DNA from: HRBIN29 sp034431815
GTDB lineage: Bacteria > Chloroflexota > Dehalococcoidia > Tepidiformales > Tepidiformaceae
Assembly (NCBI GenBank): GCA_034431815.1
Contig: DAOUCS010000108.1
Coordinates: 1 to 17,477 of the forward strand
Direction: 5' to 3'
DNA: 17,477 nt
Positions 14,277 through 17,477 of this stretch are shown in pieces. The translations under genes and the position numbers were made by a program. Every line of letters starts with the position of its first letter. The stretch's first letter is position 1. The notes under the pieces were generated by a model. The model was not told the DNA's origin, searched no databases, and was given only the letters and a program-made list of their open reading frames with translations.

Positions 14277-15572
14277 CTAGCACGCGCTTCTCCCCGCGAG
14301 CAGCTCTGCGATCCCGACCAGCTTGCTGCGGTACTCGGGACTGCGGAAGTACGATGGCGCGTCCGTCCCGTACCGAATCTGCGCCGGGTAGACTGTCCCC
14401 AGAATCGCGAGCGTGAGGGCGTCGGCCACGCGCTCCCGGCGGCCGGGCGGCAAGGCGAGGCGGCGTTCCAGCCAGTGGAGGAGGTACTGCCTCCACCGGG
14501 CGAGGGTGTACTCCCGCAGGGACCGGGCGGTGCGGTCGCCGGAGAGCGTGCGCACGGCCGTGAGGCGGATGATAGGGTCCTGGGCGGCGATGGTCTCCGC
14601 TGCGGCATCGACGAGATCGGCGAGTGTCGGAGGGAGGCCGGGCCGGTCGGCACCGCCGAAGCGCCGAATCTCGGGAATGTCCCACAGCGCTTCGAGCACT
14701 TCGTGCTTGGAGCGGAAGTAGTAGTAGAGCGCGGCGTCGGAGAGGCCCACGCGCGCGGCGAGCGCCTTCATCGACGTGCCATCGAACCCGCGTTCGGCGA
14801 AGAGCGCTGCCGCCGCCTGCAGGATCCGCTGCCGCGTGTGCTGGTTCCCCCGCTCCCGGGGCGGGGCAGGGGCGAACTCGCGCGGCCTGCTGCCCGCATC
14901 GTCGGCCGGTGGTTGCGGGTCGCCTTCATTGAGGCGAGGCTCGGCCGCCCGGGGGAACGGGATGACGGTGGCAGCGGCCTTGTCGGAACCCGCGTCCGGA
15001 AGGATCAGGTCGACCAGCGACGCCAGCCAAGCGCGGTACTCCTCTGAGGAAGCGTACCGTTCGAGCTGGTCGACAGCGTGGAGGAGGGCGTCGGCGATGG
15101 CGCCGAAGCGGACCGCGTCGAGCGCTTCGCAAATGGACGTCGCTTCGTCGCGAGGGAAGACGTGTGCTGCCGCATCGCAAATCCGCTGCTCCGCCAGCTC
15201 GGTCATCCGGATCGAGAAGTGGCGCGCCAGGGGCTGACCGGCGAGTGCCTCCCGCACGGTGAGGCGGACGAGCGAGGCGTTCTGTAGCCACGCGGAGAAC
15301 TGGTCGAGGGCGAGCTGACGGAGGTCCGCCGGGGTGCGGATGGCGCGCTCCGGATACGGCCACTGGGGCTCCACGAGGAGGGCTTCGAGGATGGCCGCCT
15401 TGCTTTCGAAGTAGTAGTACAGCGCCGAATCCGAAACGCCTGCGCGGCGACCGATGGCGCGCACCGTTGCCGCTTCGTAGCCTTCCGAAAGGAAAAGCTC
15501 CAGCGCCGCGGCCAGGATGCGGCGCCGGGCCGCGGCGCCGCGAGGATGAACCCCCCGAGCTCGTTCACTCAC
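14277..15572 (-). CDS. Tandem (double) TetR/AcrR-family transcriptional regulator
   Basis: About 431 aa, twice the size of an ordinary TetR protein (about 200). It contains two complete modules. Module 1 has a TetR-N helix-turn-helix at about 20-66 (RAGVSDSALYYYFESK) followed by a helical ligand-binding part to about 195. A Pro/Arg/Asp-rich linker (about 196-245) leads to module 2, whose helix-turn-helix at about 249-297 (RVGLSDAALYYYFRSK) is closely similar to the first; a second ligand domain completes it. The ligand is unknown. In the numbering used here the residue count includes two extra codons from a possible TTG start at 15578; the GTG at 15572 is preferred as the commoner start. Neither has a good ribosome site, in line with a promoter so close that the mRNA is nearly leaderless. 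It is probably cotranscribed with dtd and proS. Self-regulation through the palindrome at 15621-15637 is inferred. Confidence 0.88.
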   Translation of the reverse strand: MSERARGVHPRGAAARRRILAAALELFLSEGYEAATVRAIGRRAGVSDSALYYYFESKAAILEALLVEPQWPYPERAIRTPADLRQLALDQFSAWLQNASLVRLTVREALAGQPLARHFSIRMTELAEQRICDAAAHVFPRDEATSICEALDAVRFGAIADALLHAVDQLERYASSEEYRAWLASLVDLILPDAGSDKAAATVIPFPRAAEPRLNEGDPQPPADDAGSRPREFAPAPPRERGNQHTRQRILQAAAALFAERGFDGTSMKALAARVGLSDAALYYYFRSKHEVLEALWDIPEIRRFGGADRPGLPPTLADLVDAAAETIAAQDPIIRLTAVRTLSGDRTARSLREYTLARWRQYLLHWLERRLALPPGRRERVADALTLAILGTVYPAQIRYGTDAPSYFRSPEYRSKLVGIAELLAGRSAC

Positions 15573-15587
15573 GCTCAACTCGGGGCG

Positions 15588-15616
15588 AGTATACCCTCCC
15601 CTGCGCTCCCTCTAAA
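15588..15616 (-). promoter_or_regulatory. Promoter of the double tetR gene
   Basis: TTTAGA (15611-15616, 4 of 6) and TATACT (15588-15593, 5 of 6) are spaced by 17 bases on the minus strand. The predicted transcription start is near 15581, only a few bases before the TTG/GTG candidates, so the mRNA would be leaderless or nearly so. Confidence 0.5.
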
Positions 15617-15620
15617 GATT

Positions 15621-15637
15621 GTTCACTTGAGCTGAAC
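15621..15637. promoter_or_regulatory. Inverted repeat, candidate TetR operator
   Basis: GTTCA-N7-TGAAC, a perfect 5-base inverted repeat of 17 bp in all, placed immediately upstream of the tetR -35 hexamer. The half-site with two more bases, GTTCACT, recurs at 15563-15569 inside the first codons of tetR. The arrangement fits autoregulation, but nothing in the sequence proves binding. Confidence 0.35.
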
Positions 15638-15653
15638 GAAAGGTACTCGGACC

Positions 15654-15896
15654 CTAGGAGGCAGCCGACTCCGACTTCACGCTCTCGCTGGAGGAGTCGG
15701 AGTCGGAAGGCGAACCCTTCCGGTTGTCGGTGACGTAGAAGCCGCTGCCCTTGAAGACGATCCGCGGGGCGTGGAGCACCCGCTTCGCCGTTCCCCGCTC
15801 GCACTTTCGGCAGGTGTGCATCGAGGCGGCCGTGAAGCTCTCCTGCAGCTCGTAGGTCGCCCCGCACTCCTGGCACTGGTACTCGTAGGTCGGCAT
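15654..15896 (-). CDS. FmdB-family zinc-ribbon protein
   Basis: 80 aa. The N-terminal MPTYEYQCQECG is the hallmark of FmdB-type putative regulatory proteins. Four cysteines (8, 11, 29, 32) form a zinc ribbon, followed by the conserved RIVFKGSGFYVTDNR segment (about 45-59). The last about 20 residues are a Ser/Asp/Glu-rich disordered tail, common in the family. The original FmdB was proposed to regulate the fmd operon (amide and urea uptake and hydrolysis) of Methylophilus; the general role is unknown. GGAGG at 15902-15906, 5 bases ahead of the ATG at 15896, fixes the start. A longer frame to 15941 is unlikely because the predicted transcript begins near 15933. The promoter region is covered by a CIRCE operator, suggesting heat-shock (HrcA) control. 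Confidence 0.88.
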   Translation of the reverse strand: MPTYEYQCQECGATYELQESFTAASMHTCRKCERGTAKRVLHAPRIVFKGSGFYVTDNRKGSPSDSDSSSESVKSESAAS

Positions 15897-15939
15897 CCTC
15901 TCCTCCCCCGCTGGGCTGTGCTCTCCGAACGTCGGCTTC

Positions 15940-15969
15940 ATTCTCTCGGCGTTAGCACTCCAACGTCAA
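15940..15969 (-). promoter_or_regulatory. Candidate fmdB promoter embedded in CIRCE
   Basis: TTGACG (15964-15969, 5 of 6) lies exactly in the 9-base CIRCE spacer on the minus strand. GAGAAT (15940-15945, 4 of 6) follows after 18 bases. Transcription would start near 15933, about 37 bases before the fmdB ATG. HrcA bound to the repeat would cover the -35 element. Confidence 0.45.
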
Positions 15970-15982
15970 GAGTGCTAACGCC
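15948..15982. promoter_or_regulatory. CIRCE element (HrcA operator)
   Basis: The core TTAGCACTC (15952-15960), nine bases, GAGTGCTAA (15970-15978) matches the CIRCE consensus without a mismatch. The arms extend by GGCG/CGCC to a 13-base perfect inverted repeat. CIRCE is the binding site of the heat-shock repressor HrcA and normally precedes groESL or dnaK operons. Here it lies 51 bp upstream of the fmdB ATG and 21 bp upstream of tRNA-Ser on the other strand. Confidence 0.93.
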
Positions 15983-15990
15983 GCTGGCCG

Positions 15991-15996
15991 TACAAT
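15991..15996 (+). promoter_or_regulatory. Probable -10 element of tRNA-Ser
   Basis: TACAAT matches TATAAT at 5 of 6 positions and is placed so that transcription would begin around 16003, at the tRNA 5' end. The matching -35 window (about 15968-15973) falls within the right arm of CIRCE and has no good hexamer. Confidence 0.35.
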
Positions 15997-16003
15997 GGCT
16001 CTC

Positions 16004-16088
16004 GGAGAGGTGCCCGAGTGGTTGAAGGGAGCCGTCTTGAAAACGGCCGAGGCGTTCGCCTCCGTGGGTTCGAATCCCACCCTCTCCG
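16004..16088 (+). tRNA. tRNA-Ser, anticodon TGA
   Basis: An 85-base class II tRNA. The acceptor stem GGAGAGG (16004-16010) pairs with CCTCTCC (16081-16087), with G16088 as discriminator. The anticodon loop CTTGAAA (16036-16042) reads UGA (16038-16040), decoding UCA and related serine codons. A long variable arm (GAGGCG-TT-CGCCTC) identifies serine, and the T-loop TTCGAAT is closed by GTGGG/CCCAC. The 3' CCA is not encoded (CTG follows), so it must be added by the CCA-adding enzyme. sucC follows 82 bp downstream on the same strand; no terminator was seen between them. Confidence 0.97.
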
Positions 16089-16160
16089 CTGATGAGCTTT
16101 CGCGGGCGGTTCAACCTAGGCCGCGACGCTGGTAGGCTTCCCTCAGTCCCAGTTCCCTCC

Positions 16161-16164
16161 GGAG
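16161..16164 (+). promoter_or_regulatory. Ribosome binding site deciding the sucC GTG start
   Basis: GGAG sits 6 bases before the GTG at 16171, and the family N terminus (MKIHEYQAKELFARYG) starts exactly there, so the GTG is the start codon. Confidence 0.65.
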
Positions 16165-16170
16165 TCGCGT

Positions 16171-17442
16171 GTGAAGATCCACGAGTACCAGGCGAAAGAG
16201 CTGTTCGCGCGCTACGGCGTGCCGGTGCCTCGCGGGCGGGTCGCTTCCACTCCGGCAGAGGCGCGCGCCGTTGCCGAAGAGTTGGGTGGCAAGGCCGTCA
16301 TCAAGGCCCAGATCCACGCCGGCGGCCGAGGAAAGGGGCGCATCGTGTCACCCGAAGAGGCGCCGGCAATGTACCGGAACCTCATCAGCGACCCTGCCAA
16401 TCATGAGGGTCAGGTGCGAGGCCCCCGCGTCGGCGGCGTTCGCCTCGTCGACTCACCGGACGAGGCGGAACGGGAAGCGGCGAACATCCTCGGCAACGTC
16501 CTCGTCTCCATCCAGACGGGCCCCGAGGGGAAGCCCGTCCGCCGCGTGCTCGTGGAAGAGCAATCCGCCGTCGTCCGCGAATTCTACTTCTCCGTCATCG
16601 TGGACGGGGCGACGGCCTCTCCTCTCATCCTCGCGTCGAGCGAGGGCGGCCAAGAGATCGAGGTGGTGGCGCGGCGGAATCCCGATGCCATCGTCCGCCT
16701 TCCCGTGAACCCGGCCGCGGGGTATCAGCCTTACGTTGGCCGCGTCCTTGCTGCCCGGCTCGGCCTTGCCGAGCCCGACCTCGCCGCCCAGCTCTCGAAA
16801 CTCGCCGAAGGCCTCTACCGGTGCCTTGTCGAGAACGATGCCAGCTTGGTGGAGGTCAACCCCCTGGTGGTGACTGCCGATGGGCGGCTCCTGGCCCTGG
16901 ACGCTAAATTCAACCTCGACGATAACGCCCTCTTCCGCCGGCAGGACCTGGCGGCGCTGCGCGACCGGGAGCAAGAGGACCCGCTCGAGGTGCGCGCGCA
17001 AGAGCTCGGCATCGCGAACTACATCAAGCTTGAGGGCAACATCGGCTGCATCGTGAACGGTGCGGGCCTGGCCATGGCCACGATGGATGTCATCAAGCTC
17101 GCGGGAGGGGAGCCGGCGAACTTCCTCGACATCGGCACCGTCAACGATCCTCAGCGCGTGGTGAACGCCATCCGCGTCATCCTCGAAGACCCGTCCGTGA
17201 AAGCCATCCTCATCAACATCTTCGGGGGCATGGCCAGGGTCGACATCATTGCCCAGGGCGTCATCGACGCCTTCCGCCAGATGGAGATCCGCGTCCCCAT
17301 CGTCATGCGGCTCGTGGGGACGAACCTTGCCGAGGGCGAGGCGCTCCTCCGCGAGGCGGGCATCTCCGTCATCCGTGCAGCTGAGCTCGGCGAGGCCGCG
17401 GAAAAGGTCGTCGAGGCGGCTCGGGCGGCCGCGGCAAGCTGA
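16171..17442 (+). CDS. sucC: Succinate-CoA ligase (ADP-forming), beta subunit
   Basis: 423 aa, compared with 388 in E. coli. This TCA-cycle enzyme interconverts succinyl-CoA and succinate with synthesis of ATP or GTP. The N-terminal MKIHEYQAKELFARYG begins an ATP-grasp domain; the nucleotide-binding HAGGRGK is at 49-55, VEVNPLVVTADGRLLALDAK carries metal and nucleotide ligands, and GNIGCIVNGAGLAMATMD is the phosphate-handling segment. Two departures from E. coli SucC are seen: about 30 extra residues (about 57-86) directly after HAGGRGK, and DIGTVND in place of the usual DVGGGA. Malate-CoA ligase beta is a related alternative. sucD would be expected next but is beyond the window. It starts with GTG and lies 82 bp behind tRNA-Ser; no clear promoter of its own was found in that gap. 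Confidence 0.92.
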   Translation: MKIHEYQAKELFARYGVPVPRGRVASTPAEARAVAEELGGKAVIKAQIHAGGRGKGRIVSPEEAPAMYRNLISDPANHEGQVRGPRVGGVRLVDSPDEAEREAANILGNVLVSIQTGPEGKPVRRVLVEEQSAVVREFYFSVIVDGATASPLILASSEGGQEIEVVARRNPDAIVRLPVNPAAGYQPYVGRVLAARLGLAEPDLAAQLSKLAEGLYRCLVENDASLVEVNPLVVTADGRLLALDAKFNLDDNALFRRQDLAALRDREQEDPLEVRAQELGIANYIKLEGNIGCIVNGAGLAMATMDVIKLAGGEPANFLDIGTVNDPQRVVNAIRVILEDPSVKAILINIFGGMARVDIIAQGVIDAFRQMEIRVPIVMRLVGTNLAEGEALLREAGISVIRAAELGEAAEKVVEAARAAAAS

Positions 17443-17477
17443 TCGCGGCAGCCGAAGACAGACGGGGCCGCAGCGGG

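Noticed and set aside
15621..15637. The GTTCA-N7-TGAAC repeat as an fmdB transcription terminator
   Set aside because: A 5-bp stem with a 7-base loop and no continuous T-run; an operator role next to the tetR promoter fits better.
15897..15941. Longer fmdB start at 15941
   Set aside because: The extra 15 residues precede the universal family N terminus MPTYEY, the better ribosome site serves 15896, and the predicted transcript starts near 15933.
16089..16170. Promoter for sucC between tRNA-Ser and sucC
   Set aside because: Best pair TTCAAC-17-TAGGCT matches only 3 of 6 at each hexamer; cotranscription with the tRNA is as likely.

Overview
High-GC bacterial chromosomal DNA, tightly packed with housekeeping genes. 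There is no gene-free stretch over 300 bases; the longest gaps are about 125 bp (6844-6968), 107 bp (15897-16003) and 98 bp (3716-3813). No rRNA, CRISPR array, insertion sequence or phage gene is visible. Three things suggest a thermophile-like or environmental Chloroflexota (Thermomicrobia or Dehalococcoidia-like), though this rests on family recall and not on a search: the DUF5679 mini-protein, a perfect HrcA/CIRCE operator, and a nusA-ylxR-infB-rbfA-truB cluster lacking rimP.

Layout. (1) 1-3715, minus strand: a pyruvate dehydrogenase operon read in the order lpd (E3), E1-alpha, E1-beta, E2. The E2 gene is cut by the window edge and only its lipoyl domain and linker are present. (2) 3814-4488, minus: a SAM-dependent methyltransferase, divergent from (3) 4581-6703, plus: a glutamate-1-semialdehyde-aminomutase-like class III aminotransferase coupled by an ATGA overlap to an inositol-monophosphatase/HisN-type phosphatase. 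(4) 6700-6843, minus: a 47-aa DUF5679 zinc-ribbon protein, converging on the phosphatase with a 4-base overlap. It has its own strong promoter and a structured leader. (5) 6969-11934, minus: the translation/transcription cluster nusA-ylxR-infB-rbfA-truB. (6) 12000-15572, minus: a tandem (double) TetR regulator, dtd and proS, closely spaced and ending at a hairpin terminator that sits directly in front of nusA. (7) 15654-15896, minus: an FmdB-family zinc-ribbon gene. (8) 16004-17442, plus: tRNA-Ser(UGA) and sucC. A perfect CIRCE operator lies between (7) and (8).

How it fits together. The window feeds acetyl-CoA into the TCA cycle (PDH, SucC) and runs the translation machinery (NusA, RnpM/YlxR, IF2, RbfA, TruB, ProS, Dtd, tRNA-Ser). 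The most interesting signals are regulatory: the CIRCE placed between fmdB and a tRNA gene; a terminator with an overlapping alternative hairpin squeezed against the nusA start codon; a single-chain double TetR with a near-leaderless promoter and a nearby inverted repeat; and the promoter plus 5' UTR hairpin of the DUF5679 gene. I saw no obvious defence or mobile system.
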